In this document: positions 49,370 to 59,513 of the stretch, in pieces
Numbering within the stretch: the first letter of the stretch is position 1
Layout: each line of letters starts with the position of its first letter
From: Prevotella sp.
GTDB lineage: Bacteria > Bacteroidota > Bacteroidia > Bacteroidales > Bacteroidaceae
Assembly: GCA_022781445.1 (NCBI GenBank)
Contig: JALETQ010000026.1
Coordinates: 62,001-126,000 of the forward strand
Length of the DNA: 64,000 nt
Direction of reading: 5' to 3'
Made by a program: the position numbers and the translations under genes
Notes under the pieces: generated by a model
What the model saw: only the letters and a program-made list of their open reading frames with translations
Told to the model about the DNA's origin: nothing
Databases searched by the model: none

Positions 49370-51001
49370 TCAGGGTTGCATCATGCGCTCTCCCACCTGC
49401 CTGGACATGCCCTTGGCATAGCCTGCGGGATAGCCCGGACGTTGCACGCGGGCGCCGATGCCGGTCTTGGTGCGGGCAAACCTGCCGTCTTTTTCGGGCT
49501 TGACGGTCATGTCGTTGTACTTCACGATGAGGTATGTGGCAAGTCGTTTCCACCGTGCCAGCATCTCCTGTGCCTTGGCGTTGCTGTAGCCGTTGAGGTA
49601 TTTCACGGCACTTTCGGGCGACTGTGCGTAGAGGGCCGCCGCCTTTTCCTCCACGGCTTTCTGGTTGGCGACGAGTGCATGGTCGATCGAGTCGCGCACC
49701 GCCTTCAGGGAGGGGAACATCTGTGCGTAGCGCGGATATACCATGTTGCTCACCCAGTTGCACACCCAGTAGGCGTTCTTGTCCGAGAATGTCACGGCAT
49801 CGGCGCCTTCGGTGTTGAAGCATTCGGGTTGAACGGTGTTTCCGCAGTAAATGGGAATGTAGGGAGTCATGTTGCCGTCGTCGTTGGCAAACCACAAGAT
49901 GCCGCCCACCTGGCGCGGAAGCCATGAGCGCATCTGGGACACATACGAGAAAGCCGACTGCTGTGTGCTGATGGGACGTTCGTTGAAATACTTCCTGCCG
50001 TCGACCTCGTAGCTCAGCGGCGTGGGACGATAGGGCATCTCCCAGATGCCGCCGCCCATGTCTTGGTCGAGCGAGAGGGGGGTGCCTTCATAGTGGTCGC
50101 GCATACATTCGCGCATGTCCTCCAGGCTTACCTTGCGGTCGGGAACGATCCAGAGGGGCATGGGCTCGGCATTCTCTTCCTTGCCGAGTACCCAGGGCAG
50201 GTACTTGTCCATGCCTTTGTCGAACTTGCGGAAGAAGCTGTAGACACGGGCATCGCAGAAACGGCGTCCGCCGAAGTCGGCCGGGCAGTAGGCGGCGGCG
50301 AAGTCGAAGTCGTCGTCCTTGCCGTTGAACCATCCTTTCTCGCGGGCAAACCTGATGACGTCTTTCGAGTACATCACGTTCTGCTTGTCCTTGCGGTCGA
50401 ATTTACGGATGCGGGCTTGGTTGGCATGGGCGCAGATGGCGTTGTCGGGAATGCGGACAGCCACCCAGACGGCACCCTTGCCGCCGGTTCCCTTGCCGAC
50501 CATTTCCATGATCCATGCTTCGTCGGGGTCGCAGATGGTGAACGATTCGCCGCCCGAATGGAAGCCATGCTTCTCCACCAGCGAGGTCATCACCCTGATG
50601 GCTTCGCGCGCCGTCCTGGAACGCTGGAGCGCAATGTATATCAGCGAACCGTAATCGATGATGGATGTCGTGTCGGTGAGCTCTTCCCGGCCGCCGAAGG
50701 TGGTCTCGCCGATGGTCACCTGGTACTCGTTGATGTTGCCGATGACGTTGTAGGTCTCCGCAGCCTCGGGAATCTGTCCGAGATAGACGCCCGAATCCCA
50801 GTCATGGATGGGGCGCATGGTTCCGGGCTTGTGCTTGCCGGCAGGATAGTGGCAGAGGTTGATGAACATGCCGTAGTCGTCGGCACTGTAGGTACATAGC
50901 ACCGAACCGTCGGTCGTCGCCTTCTTTCCTGCAATGAGATTGGTGCATGCCGTCGAGGTCATGGCCGCCAGCAGGAATACAGATACAAATAGTTTTTTCA
51001 T
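49370..51001 (-). CDS. C69-family dipeptidase (PepD-like), secreted
   Basis: Signal peptide then CTNLIAGKKATTDGSVLCTYSADDYG (N-terminal catalytic Cys); NINEYQVTIGETTFGGREEL; EAWIMEMVGKGTGGKGAVWVAVRIPD. Confidence 0.92.
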   Translation of the reverse strand: MKKLFVSVFLLAAMTSTACTNLIAGKKATTDGSVLCTYSADDYGMFINLCHYPAGKHKPGTMRPIHDWDSGVYLGQIPEAAETYNVIGNINEYQVTIGETTFGGREELTDTTSIIDYGSLIYIALQRSRTAREAIRVMTSLVEKHGFHSGGESFTICDPDEAWIMEMVGKGTGGKGAVWVAVRIPDNAICAHANQARIRKFDRKDKQNVMYSKDVIRFAREKGWFNGKDDDFDFAAAYCPADFGGRRFCDARVYSFFRKFDKGMDKYLPWVLGKEENAEPMPLWIVPDRKVSLEDMRECMRDHYEGTPLSLDQDMGGGIWEMPYRPTPLSYEVDGRKYFNERPISTQQSAFSYVSQMRSWLPRQVGGILWFANDDGNMTPYIPIYCGNTVQPECFNTEGADAVTFSDKNAYWVCNWVSNMVYPRYAQMFPSLKAVRDSIDHALVANQKAVEEKAAALYAQSPESAVKYLNGYSNAKAQEMLARWKRLATYLIVKYNDMTVKPEKDGRFARTKTGIGARVQRPGYPAGYAKGMSRQVGERMMQP

Positions 51002-51037
51002 CTTGTTTGGTGTTATATGATTCTTGATTGCTTGACT

Positions 51038-52690
51038 TCAGTAGGTGATGTCGGCCGCCACTTCCCGGCGGTTGCCCACGCCGTCGGTCGCGACGATGTG
51101 CAGCCGGCGGAGCCTGCCGAGCGGCCGGACGGGCGTGTCTTCCAGCCGGCAGGTGTAGTCAAGGGTGTTTCCCTTCGGTTGCAGCAGGATAAAACGCCCG
51201 TCGAGGTAGGCATGGAGCGAGGCGATGCCCGTCAGGTTGTCGGCGGCAGTGACGCGGACGGTATGCGAAGCCGGCGTGACATGGATGCCTCTGAACTCGA
51301 GGGATGGAGCCGTCTCGTCACAACCGAGCGTGTAGGTATGCCCCAATTCATGCACATCGGCGTAGATGCGTCCGTTGCGGCAGGTTCCGCGGAGCCACGG
51401 CTTGCGCGGGTCGGACGATCTGACGAGGAGCTTGCGCGGGTCGCGGATGTCTTTCCGGAAAGGTATCGAGAGGGTCGCCGCCTTCAAGAGCGGCTGCACC
51501 GGAGTCCCGAAAGTGTAGGACGATGACAGTCCTGCTGATGAGGGCCGGCCGGAAAGGCGGACATACACATCGTCGGCAAGAGCACCTTGGGGTATTTGCA
51601 GCATGGCACCGTTGTTGACAAGCAGGTGTGCGCGTCGCCAGGAGATGAGCCTTGCATCGTGTTCGGGCATGAAAGGATGGATGCCGGTGCGCTTTCCAGT
51701 CACCACAAACGTATATTCGGCAGTGTTCCCGAAGTAGTCGGACAGCACGTACCGGCAGTGGTAGTCGCGTTCGCGGTCGATGTTCACCACGCCGTTCCGG
51801 TTGCCGGTCGTGATGAACGGCAGGCGGTTGCCGGGCAGTCTGTAGCTCCGCAGGAACCAGATGCGGGTGTGGAGAAAGTAATCGTAGTCGCCCCACACGT
51901 TGACCATGCGGTTCCGGTTCAACGGAATGTCGTTGACATCGCTCCGATACACCTCGACACCGTCGACAAACAGCTGCGAACGGCGGACACCGTAGCGGTT
52001 GCCTTCACCCCTTTCCATCAAGTCGTCGGCCCAAATGGCAAAGCCTATCTGTCCCCATGCCGTGATCTGACGGGGCAGGGCCTTGGCTCCGCCGAAAGGG
52101 AAGAACCGCTTGCGGCTGTCGCCGTTGACCGTTCCTTTCCCTGCCACGGGGCATACCATGAGCGAGTTGGCCTTGGGAGGCATGCCGTCGGTGATGGCAT
52201 GGCCGAGAAACTCGAGCGGGTCGAGCATGTTTCCGGTGTCGTTGTCGTGAATCTCCAGATGCAGATGGGGAGCCTGAGAGGCACCCGTGTTGCCGCTTAT
52301 CGCCACAAGCTGTCCCTGGGCCACGGGCAAACGGGTGGCATCGACAGCGAAATCGACCTCAAAGCTCTTGCGTTCGTATTGCACCTTCCTCACCAATGCC
52401 TCGATGGCAGGCGTGAATTCCTTGAGGTGCGCATACAGGCTGGTGTATCCTTCGGGGTGCCGGATGTAGATGGCCTTGCCGAATCCGCCCCTGTTGACGA
52501 TGATTCGGCTCACATATCCGTCACCGATGGCATGAATCATCTTGCCCTCCCGACGGTCGGTCTTGATGTCGATGCCGCCGTGGAAGTGGTTCGGGCGCGG
52601 CTCGCCGAAGTTGCCTGCAAGCGTCACCTGATAGTTTACGGGCGACGTGTAGGACACTATGGCGAGGAGAAGTGATATCAAATTGGTCAT
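51038..52690 (-). CDS. M23-family metallopeptidase
   Basis: NHFHGGIDIKTDRREGKMIHAIGDGYVSRI...IRHPEGYTSLYAHLKEF...GQLVAISGNTGASQAPHLHLEIHD. Confidence 0.92.
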   Translation of the reverse strand: MTNLISLLLAIVSYTSPVNYQVTLAGNFGEPRPNHFHGGIDIKTDRREGKMIHAIGDGYVSRIIVNRGGFGKAIYIRHPEGYTSLYAHLKEFTPAIEALVRKVQYERKSFEVDFAVDATRLPVAQGQLVAISGNTGASQAPHLHLEIHDNDTGNMLDPLEFLGHAITDGMPPKANSLMVCPVAGKGTVNGDSRKRFFPFGGAKALPRQITAWGQIGFAIWADDLMERGEGNRYGVRRSQLFVDGVEVYRSDVNDIPLNRNRMVNVWGDYDYFLHTRIWFLRSYRLPGNRLPFITTGNRNGVVNIDRERDYHCRYVLSDYFGNTAEYTFVVTGKRTGIHPFMPEHDARLISWRRAHLLVNNGAMLQIPQGALADDVYVRLSGRPSSAGLSSSYTFGTPVQPLLKAATLSIPFRKDIRDPRKLLVRSSDPRKPWLRGTCRNGRIYADVHELGHTYTLGCDETAPSLEFRGIHVTPASHTVRVTAADNLTGIASLHAYLDGRFILLQPKGNTLDYTCRLEDTPVRPLGRLRRLHIVATDGVGNRREVAADITY

Positions 52691-52704
52691 GACCGGTTGT
52701 TCTT

Positions 52705-52920
52705 CTATAGTATTTTATCGTTCCAACAGGCTCTGTCGAAGCCCTCTTCATCCTTGATGACATGGATGGTACCACCCAGCCATTCGGTTTTCTCGAGTTC
52801 GTGTGTCAACACCCGGCAGTCGGTCACGACATGATTGCACAACTCGATGACGGCAGGGGCGAAGGTCTTTCCGTCCCTGATGGCCTCGTGGGCTGCCACT
52901 CTGCGGTCGAACGTTTTCAT
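52705..52920 (-). CDS. Small conserved-looking hypothetical protein (71 aa), translationally coupled to the DUF4296 gene
   Basis: ATG overlaps the TGA stop of the upstream gene (ATGA at 52917-52920); fills the gap before the M23 gene. Confidence 0.6.
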   Translation of the reverse strand: MKTFDRRVAAHEAIRDGKTFAPAVIELCNHVVTDCRVLTHELEKTEWLGGTIHVIKDEEGFDRACWNDKIL

Positions 52921-53909
52921 CTAAGCACCTCCGGTCGGTCATTGTGCGAATGTCGAGACCCGGGATTGGCATCGTCCATCTGCATTTCGAGCGGCTTGTC
53001 GAGTTGCATTTGGGATTCAGGACGAGTACCATCCGGAGTGCGAAGGCCGGCCGGCGGCATGCGGCGGACATTTCCCGAAGCCGCTGAATCGGGCTTCATC
53101 GATTCCGGTCGCGGCTTGTTTTTCACATGTATCTTCACCAATCGGATGTCGGAGAACACGGCGAGTTTGTAGCTCTGCGAGGGATCGGAGAGCCTTCGCG
53201 GCATCACAAGCATGCCTTTGATGGCCTTGATGCCTTTTCTCCCGATGTCTTCAATTCGTAAGGTGTAATGACTGCTGCCGCTGATGGTCATGTTTCTTAC
53301 AACGATGCTGTCGTTGGCAAGTCTTACAGCCATCACGGCCACAGCTTCTTTCATTCCCTCCTGATAGATGAACTGGGCATTGAATTCGAGCGAGACAATG
53401 TCACCGGCATGGAAAGAGGTGTCGGCTTTGACCTCGAATGAGAGTCGGTTTTCGGGAGCGAAGGGCAATAACGCCACTGCCCGGGGGCCGTTCCACACGT
53501 CGGCGGTGTCGCCTTTGGCCTCGAGCGACGCGTATCCGCTCTGCGTTTGTCCGCCCAGCGCATTGGCTTCGTCGGACAAGCGTTGCGCCAGTCGTTTGTA
53601 GATGTCGTGCAGACGTTCGGTGTGACGGTAGTAATAGACCATCGACGAGTCGAAGCGTGCCCGGTCTTCGCCGTATTTCTTCAGCACGGCATCCCTGTAA
53701 GTGAGGTTTTCGACAGCCCTGTTGTCGTAGCTGCTCGTGCTTTTGTAGGACGACAGCCCGTCTGCCAGATAGTAATCGAAGAGTATATCCTCCATTACAT
53801 CGGGCTGGATGTACTCCTTGGGTACTGAGGGTTTGCACGCATGAAACAACAGCATGGTTGCCATTGTCCACACAAGGACTGCCGTTTGTCTGCACTTACG
53901 CGCCATCAT
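52917..53909 (-). CDS. DUF4296-type lipoprotein
   Basis: LLFHACKPSVPKEYIQPDVMEDILFDYYLADGLSSYKSTSSYDNRAVENLTYRDAVLKKYGEDRARFDSSMVYYYRHTERLHDIYKRLAQRL; conserved position after lspA. Confidence 0.85.
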   Translation of the reverse strand: MMARKCRQTAVLVWTMATMLLFHACKPSVPKEYIQPDVMEDILFDYYLADGLSSYKSTSSYDNRAVENLTYRDAVLKKYGEDRARFDSSMVYYYRHTERLHDIYKRLAQRLSDEANALGGQTQSGYASLEAKGDTADVWNGPRAVALLPFAPENRLSFEVKADTSFHAGDIVSLEFNAQFIYQEGMKEAVAVMAVRLANDSIVVRNMTISGSSHYTLRIEDIGRKGIKAIKGMLVMPRRLSDPSQSYKLAVFSDIRLVKIHVKNKPRPESMKPDSAASGNVRRMPPAGLRTPDGTRPESQMQLDKPLEMQMDDANPGSRHSHNDRPEVLR

Positions 53910-54708
53910 GGGGCTGATTGTCAGGGTTTGTAGAATTCGGTTTTTCTTGGTCGCGATGTTTTTCATGGCTTCCGCCTTTCTTGGCAGAGCCTTCCGGGGC
54001 AGCACATTCATGGCTTCCGTCGTTGTCACGGTTGTCTGCCGAAGCATCCTTTCCCTTCTTTCTGTCAGCAACTGCTTTTCCGTTCGATTCGAGTGCTGTG
54101 GTCAATTCCTTGTGATAGAAGAGGAGCAAGAGTACCGTTCCCACGCTGATGCAGGCATCGGCAAAGTTGAAAACGGGACTGAAGAACACGAATCGTTCGC
54201 CTCCCCACCACGGAAACCAGTCCGGATATTGGGATTCGATGAGAGGAAAGTAGAACATATCGACCACCTTTCCGTGCAGGAAAGAAGCATAGCCTTCGCC
54301 GAAAGGCACCCATGTGGCGACCGATGACGGAAAACTCTCCGTGAAAACCAGTCCGTAGAACAGACTGTCGAAGATGTTCCCGGCGGCACCTGCCAATATC
54401 ATCGTCAGGCAAACGATGAATCCCGTGTGGGCTTTCGCTTGGATTTGCCGATGAATGAAGATGCCCACAAACACTATCAGCACAATACGGAAGAGGCTTA
54501 GGATGAGCTTGTTGATAAAGGTCATGCCGAAAGCCATACCCTTATTCTCTACGAAAGTGATGTAAAACCAGTCGGTGATGCGGATGCTTTCATGAAGACA
54601 CATGGTCGTTTTGACCTCGATTTTGATAATCTGGTCAACGACAAGCAATATGATTATCAATCCCAAGGCAAGCCATCCGTCGGTGAGATGCAGCCTTTTG
54701 TCTTTCAT
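53896..54708 (-). CDS. lspA: Lipoprotein signal peptidase II with hydrophilic C-terminal extension
   Basis: LVVDQIIKIEVKT, FVENKGMAFGM, GAAGNIFDSLFYG, VVDMFYFPLIES, FNFADACISVG. Confidence 0.94.
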   Translation of the reverse strand: MKDKRLHLTDGWLALGLIIILLVVDQIIKIEVKTTMCLHESIRITDWFYITFVENKGMAFGMTFINKLILSLFRIVLIVFVGIFIHRQIQAKAHTGFIVCLTMILAGAAGNIFDSLFYGLVFTESFPSSVATWVPFGEGYASFLHGKVVDMFYFPLIESQYPDWFPWWGGERFVFFSPVFNFADACISVGTVLLLLFYHKELTTALESNGKAVADRKKGKDASADNRDNDGSHECAAPEGSAKKGGSHEKHRDQEKPNSTNPDNQPHDGA

Positions 54709-55091
54709 GAGTTGTTCTTTCGTGCGTTTTTGGATGCCACGCTGAGGGTTGCATGAGGCACTGCGCGGAGACGTTCTTTGGGAATCAGCTCGCCGGTGAT
54801 GCGGTCGATACCGTAGGTCTTGTTCTCAATGCGCACCATGGCAGCTTCCAGTCCTTGGATGAATTTCTGTTGTCTGCCGGCAAATTGTATCAGTTCTTCC
54901 TTGCTTTGCGTGACACTTCCTTCTTCCAAGATGTTATAAGAGGGTGATGTGTCTCTCACATCGTTGCCGTCCAAGTTGCGCAGCTGACGCATCATTGCGT
55001 TGTAGTCGCGTCGTGCAAGTTCGAGTTTTTCGTTGATGATAGCTCTGAATTCTTCCAATTCCTCGTCGCTATAACGTGTTTTTTCTGCCAT
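54705..55091 (-). CDS. TraR/DksA family protein
   Basis: MAEKTRYSDEELEEFRAIINEKLELARRDYNAMMRQL...RIENKTYGIDRITGELIPKERLRAVPHATLSVASK. Confidence 0.92.
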   Translation of the reverse strand: MAEKTRYSDEELEEFRAIINEKLELARRDYNAMMRQLRNLDGNDVRDTSPSYNILEEGSVTQSKEELIQFAGRQQKFIQGLEAAMVRIENKTYGIDRITGELIPKERLRAVPHATLSVASKNARKNNS

Positions 55092-55152
55092 AATACATGA
55101 ATGGTTAATACGGATTCTTCGGTTTCGGGCCGAAGAATCCGCTTGCTGTTAT

Positions 55153-58100
55153 TTATTTCTTTTCGATTTTAATGTTGAGTTTGAAGTCATCGAAGTCTAC
55201 TTCGGATCCGTCGTTTCCGGTTACTTCAATGGTATCGGCGAGGACTTGTGTCTTGATATAGTCCCCGTATTGTTGCAAGGCGGCCTTCGTCTTTTCTTCG
55301 GGCGATACCTTTATATATATACGGTCGGTGATTTCGAGTCCGCCTTCCTTGCGAAGATTCTGAATGCGGTTGATGAGTTCGCGTGCCATACCTTCGCATT
55401 TGAGTTCGTCGGTCAGTTCCACCTCGAGGGCAACGGTGAGGTTACCTTCGTTGGCAACAAGCCATCCGGGGATGTCTTCGCTGATGATTTCCACATCTGC
55501 AATGTCAACCGAAACGGTTTGTCCTTCAAGTTCGAAGTCGTAGCGTCCGTCGGCTTCGAGGCTTGCGATGTCCTCTTGGCTGAGGGCATCCATCCGTGCG
55601 GCAACGGCTTTCATGAGTTTGCCGAATTTCTTGCCCATTGTCCTGAAGTTGCATTTCACCTTCTTGACGAGCATGCCGGCACCTTCTACAAACTGCAGTT
55701 CCTTGACGTTCACTTCGTTCATGACGAGATCCTTCACTGCCTCGATGTGTTCCTTCTGTCGTTCGTCAATGGCCGGAATCATGATGCACTGCAGCGGCTG
55801 ACGCACTTTGATGTTAACCTTGCGTCGGAGGGCAAGCACCATCGAGGTAATCTTTTGTGCCAGTGCCATCCTTTCTTCCAAGTCGCTGTTGATGCGGTGT
55901 TCGTCGGCTTCGGGGAAGGCATCGAGATGCACGCTGTCCTGTCGGCCGCCGAGGTCTTTATAGAGCCTGTCGGCAAAGAAGGGAGCAAAGGGTGCCAAAA
56001 GTCTGGCTATGGTCATGAGACAGGTATGGAGCGTTTGATAAGCCGATTTCTTGTCTGCGCTCATCTCTTTACCCCAGAAGCGTTTGCGGTTGAGGCGTAC
56101 ATACCAGTTGCTCAGGTCGTCGTTCACAAAGTCGTCGATAAGTCGGCCTGCACGAGTGGGGTCATAGTCATCGAGTTCTTTACTCACATTCTTGACGAGG
56201 GTGTGCAGACTCGAGAGAATCCATCGGTCGATTTCGGGCATAGAAGCCTCTTCTTCGGCTGTCAGCCGGTGTACTTCCGGATCAAAGCCATCGACGTTGG
56301 CATAGAGAGCGAAGAATGAATAGGTGTTGAAAAGTGTTCCGAAGAATTTGCGGCGCACCTCGTCGACACCCTCGGGGTCGAACTTCAGGTTGTCCCAAGG
56401 TTCGCTGTTGGTCATCATGTAGAAGCGAACGGCATCGGCACCATACTTCTCTATCATTTCGAAGGGACTGGTCACGTTGCCCACCCGCTTGCTCATTTTG
56501 TTACCTTTGGCATCGAGTACCAGACCGGTGGAGATGACATTCTTGAACGAAACACTGTCGAAGACCATCGTGGCGATGGCATGAAGGGTGAAGAACCATC
56601 CGCGCGTCTGGTCCACGCCTTCGTTGATGAAGTCACAGGGAAATGCTTTTCCCTCGTCGATGGCTTCACGGTTCTCAAACGGATAGTGTACTTGTGCATA
56701 AGGCATGGCGCCCGAGTCGAACCAAACGTCTATCAGGTCGGTCTCGCGATGCATGGGTTTACCGTTTTTGCTCACAAGAACAATTCGGTCTACATAGGGT
56801 CTGTGAAGATCGATGCGGTCGTAATTCTCCTGCGACATATCGCCGGGTACGAACGACTGTTCCTTGAGCGGATTGCTTTTCATGATGCCTGCAGCCACAC
56901 TCTTTTCGATTTCGGCATAAAGTTCTTCCATCGAACCGATGCAGATTTCGGCACCGTCTTCGTCGCGCCATATCGGAAGCGGCGCTCCCCAGTATCGCGA
57001 ACGTGACAAGTTCCAGTCGTTGAGGTTTTCGAGCCAGTTGCCGAAGCGTCCCGTTCCGGTCGATTCGGGTTTCCAGTTGATGGTTTTATTGAGTTCGACC
57101 ATGCGGTCTTTCCTGGCCGTCGAGCGGATGAACCACGAGTCGAGCGGGTAGTACAGCACCGGCTTGTCGGTACGCCAGCAGTGCGGATAGTTGTGTACGT
57201 GCTTTTCGATGCGGTAGGCTTTGCCCTCCTGTTTCAGCTCCATGCAGAGTACTATGTCCAGATTCTCGGCCTTGCTTGCTGCCGCCTCGTCATACCCGTT
57301 GACGTTGAACTTGGGGTCGTAGGCATTCTTGACATAGTTGCCGGCATGTTTGCCGTAGGCTTCCTTGTCGACACAGGCTTTGAGGAAGGCTCCGTCGAGT
57401 TCTTCCATGTCGTAGTATTTGCCGACGAGATCGACCATCGGACGTGTTTCGCCTTTAGTATTGACGAGGAACAAACCCGGCACGTGGGCATCTTTGGCCA
57501 CTTTGGCGTCATCGGCACCGAAGGTCGGAGCGATGTGGACGATACCTGTACCGTCTTCAGTGGTAACATAGTCGCCCAAGATGACGCGGAAGGCTTCGCT
57601 TTCCATCTCGACAAAGCGGTCTTTTCCGTTATCGGCGACAAACACTTTCTCGGGATGTGCTTCGGCATAAGTCTTCACATAGTCGGCAGCCGTTTCTTCC
57701 AAGCGTTGGCTGGGTTTCACCCACGGCATGAGTTGCTTGAAGTGCAGCCCTTCGAGGTCAGTTCCTTTATAGTGTCCCACGATGCGGTAGGGAACGGCTT
57801 TCGCGCCTTTTTCGTAGGCAGGCAGGTCGCCTTCCTTCACTTCGGCGGCGGCATCGAGATAAGCATTGACGCGACTTTCGGCCATGACGATGGTGATGGG
57901 CGACGCATCATAAGGGTTATAGGTCTCTACGGCAACGTAGTCGATCTTCGGCCCCACACAGAGAGCCGTGTTTGAAGGCAGTGTCCATGGGGTGGTGGTC
58001 CATGCCACGAAGTAGGGTTTGCCCCATCCTGTCCATTCGTCTTTGGGATCGAGAGCTTCAAACAAGGCCGTGAGCGTGGTGTCTTTCACGTCTCTGTAGC

Positions 58101-58716
58101 AACCGGGCTGGTTCAATTCGTGCGACGACAGACCGGTACCGGCGGCAGGTGAATACGGCTGGATGGTATAACCCTTGTAGAGCAGCCCGTCTTTGTAGAG
58201 CTTTTGAAGCAGCCACCACAGGGTTTCGATATACTTGTTGTCGTAGGTGATATAAGGATTGTCAAGGTCTACCCAGTAGCCCATCTTCTCCGTGAGGTCG
58301 CGCCATTCGGCGGTGTACGCCATGACGTTCTCCCTGCAAAGGCGGTTGTAGTCCTCGATCGATACGTTGCGCGGCGAATCGGGGTTGTCGATGTCGGCCT
58401 TGGTGATACCCAACGACTTTTCCACACTCAGTTCGACGGGCAGTCCGTGGGTGTCCCATCCGGCTTTGCGAAACACCTGATAGCCCTTCATGGTCTTGTA
58501 TCGGCAGAAGGCATCTTTGATGGCACGTCCCAAAACGTGGTGGATGCCGGGATGTCCGTTGGCAGAGGGAGGGCCTTCGTAGAAGACAAATTGGCTACTT
58601 CCTTCACGTTCTTTGACCGAACGGCCGAAAACATCGTGTTTCATCCATTCGGCTAACACCTCCTCGTTGGTCTGAGGAAGGCTGAGCGACTTGTATTCTG
58701 CAAACTTCTTGGACAT
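55153..58716 (-). CDS. ileS: Isoleucyl-tRNA synthetase
   Basis: YEGPPSANGHPGIHHVLGRAIKDAFCRYKTMKGYQVFRKAGWDTHGLPVE; GNKMSKRVGNV (KMSKR). Confidence 0.97.
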   Translation of the reverse strand: MSKKFAEYKSLSLPQTNEEVLAEWMKHDVFGRSVKEREGSSQFVFYEGPPSANGHPGIHHVLGRAIKDAFCRYKTMKGYQVFRKAGWDTHGLPVELSVEKSLGITKADIDNPDSPRNVSIEDYNRLCRENVMAYTAEWRDLTEKMGYWVDLDNPYITYDNKYIETLWWLLQKLYKDGLLYKGYTIQPYSPAAGTGLSSHELNQPGCYRDVKDTTLTALFEALDPKDEWTGWGKPYFVAWTTTPWTLPSNTALCVGPKIDYVAVETYNPYDASPITIVMAESRVNAYLDAAAEVKEGDLPAYEKGAKAVPYRIVGHYKGTDLEGLHFKQLMPWVKPSQRLEETAADYVKTYAEAHPEKVFVADNGKDRFVEMESEAFRVILGDYVTTEDGTGIVHIAPTFGADDAKVAKDAHVPGLFLVNTKGETRPMVDLVGKYYDMEELDGAFLKACVDKEAYGKHAGNYVKNAYDPKFNVNGYDEAAASKAENLDIVLCMELKQEGKAYRIEKHVHNYPHCWRTDKPVLYYPLDSWFIRSTARKDRMVELNKTINWKPESTGTGRFGNWLENLNDWNLSRSRYWGAPLPIWRDEDGAEICIGSMEELYAEIEKSVAAGIMKSNPLKEQSFVPGDMSQENYDRIDLHRPYVDRIVLVSKNGKPMHRETDLIDVWFDSGAMPYAQVHYPFENREAIDEGKAFPCDFINEGVDQTRGWFFTLHAIATMVFDSVSFKNVISTGLVLDAKGNKMSKRVGNVTSPFEMIEKYGADAVRFYMMTNSEPWDNLKFDPEGVDEVRRKFFGTLFNTYSFFALYANVDGFDPEVHRLTAEEEASMPEIDRWILSSLHTLVKNVSKELDDYDPTRAGRLIDDFVNDDLSNWYVRLNRKRFWGKEMSADKKSAYQTLHTCLMTIARLLAPFAPFFADRLYKDLGGRQDSVHLDAFPEADEHRINSDLEERMALAQKITSMVLALRRKVNIKVRQPLQCIMIPAIDERQKEHIEAVKDLVMNEVNVKELQFVEGAGMLVKKVKCNFRTMGKKFGKLMKAVAARMDALSQEDIASLEADGRYDFELEGQTVSVDIADVEIISEDIPGWLVANEGNLTVALEVELTDELKCEGMARELINRIQNLRKEGGLEITDRIYIKVSPEEKTKAALQQYGDYIKTQVLADTIEVTGNDGSEVDFDDFKLNIKIEKK

Positions 58717-58837
58717 ATTCTACTCGTGTTTATGTAATGATTTGTGATGGGGAACCGGTAAAAACCGTACCCGTCGATGATAACGATAGAAGTGGGTAAA
58801 GTTCAAACACTGATGCCTGCTAACCCACTTGAGAGCG

Positions 58838-58845
58838 CAAAGTTA
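58838..58845 (-). promoter_or_regulatory. -7 box TAACTTTG upstream of ileS
   Basis: Minus strand TAACTTTG, about 120 nt before the ileS start. Confidence 0.45.
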
Positions 58846-59406
58846 CGAAAAATAGATGTAATATTTGCAGAAATGCGGCAGATAAATGACATATAAATTA
58901 GGTAATAACACCGCTTGCGCCCTTTCCATGCGGTGTATCTTCGATGGTTTTGCCACCGGCCGGTCTACCCATCTGCCCGGCAAGCGAACGAAAGCGGAAT
59001 GAAAAGTTTCATGGGCGATATGAAATGAAGGACAATGCAGCCTGATAACCGGTTGGTGTTGAAGGAGTCCCGATCGGTTGCGTGCGATGGTTGGGCAAGG
59101 AACATCCGAAGAGTGCAGACTTAACTGATCACGACGGAACATGACAAGGAGAACGAGACGCATACCAATCGTTACAAGAAGACCGGTAACCGAAAGCATC
59201 GGTCATCTTAAGATAATCGGTTGTTTACGAGTTCAACTCCCTATTCGTGACAAGGCGTTTTGCGAAAGGGCTGCTTTTGCACCATAAGATAATTCTCAAA
59301 ATACAACTAATTGAAAATAAAGAAGTTACCTTGTTGGCAAAACTAAACTGGTAACGATTTAGAAACGAGCGAACTACTTGACTTCGCTGTTTTCTGCTTA
59401 ACAAAG

Positions 59407-59461
59407 AACGCTTGTTATTCTGTCTGCAAAGATAATACTTTGTTACCGAATAACAAGCGTT
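59407..59461. repeat. Perfect 14-bp inverted repeat, 27-nt loop, near the element's left edge
   Basis: AACGCTTGTTATTC (59407-59420) / GAATAACAAGCGTT (59448-59461); minus-strand TATCTTTG at 59427-59434 lies in the loop. Confidence 0.85.
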
Positions 59462-59513
59462 TTTTATGAAATATTCTTCTTTCTGCGCTTTTGATTGACT
59501 GTTTGGCTGTGGG

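Noticed and set aside
59225-59250. tRNA 3'-end-like sequence (GAGTTCAACTCCC) as an att site
   Set aside because: Only a T-loop-like string; no acceptor stem or rest of a tRNA could be found.
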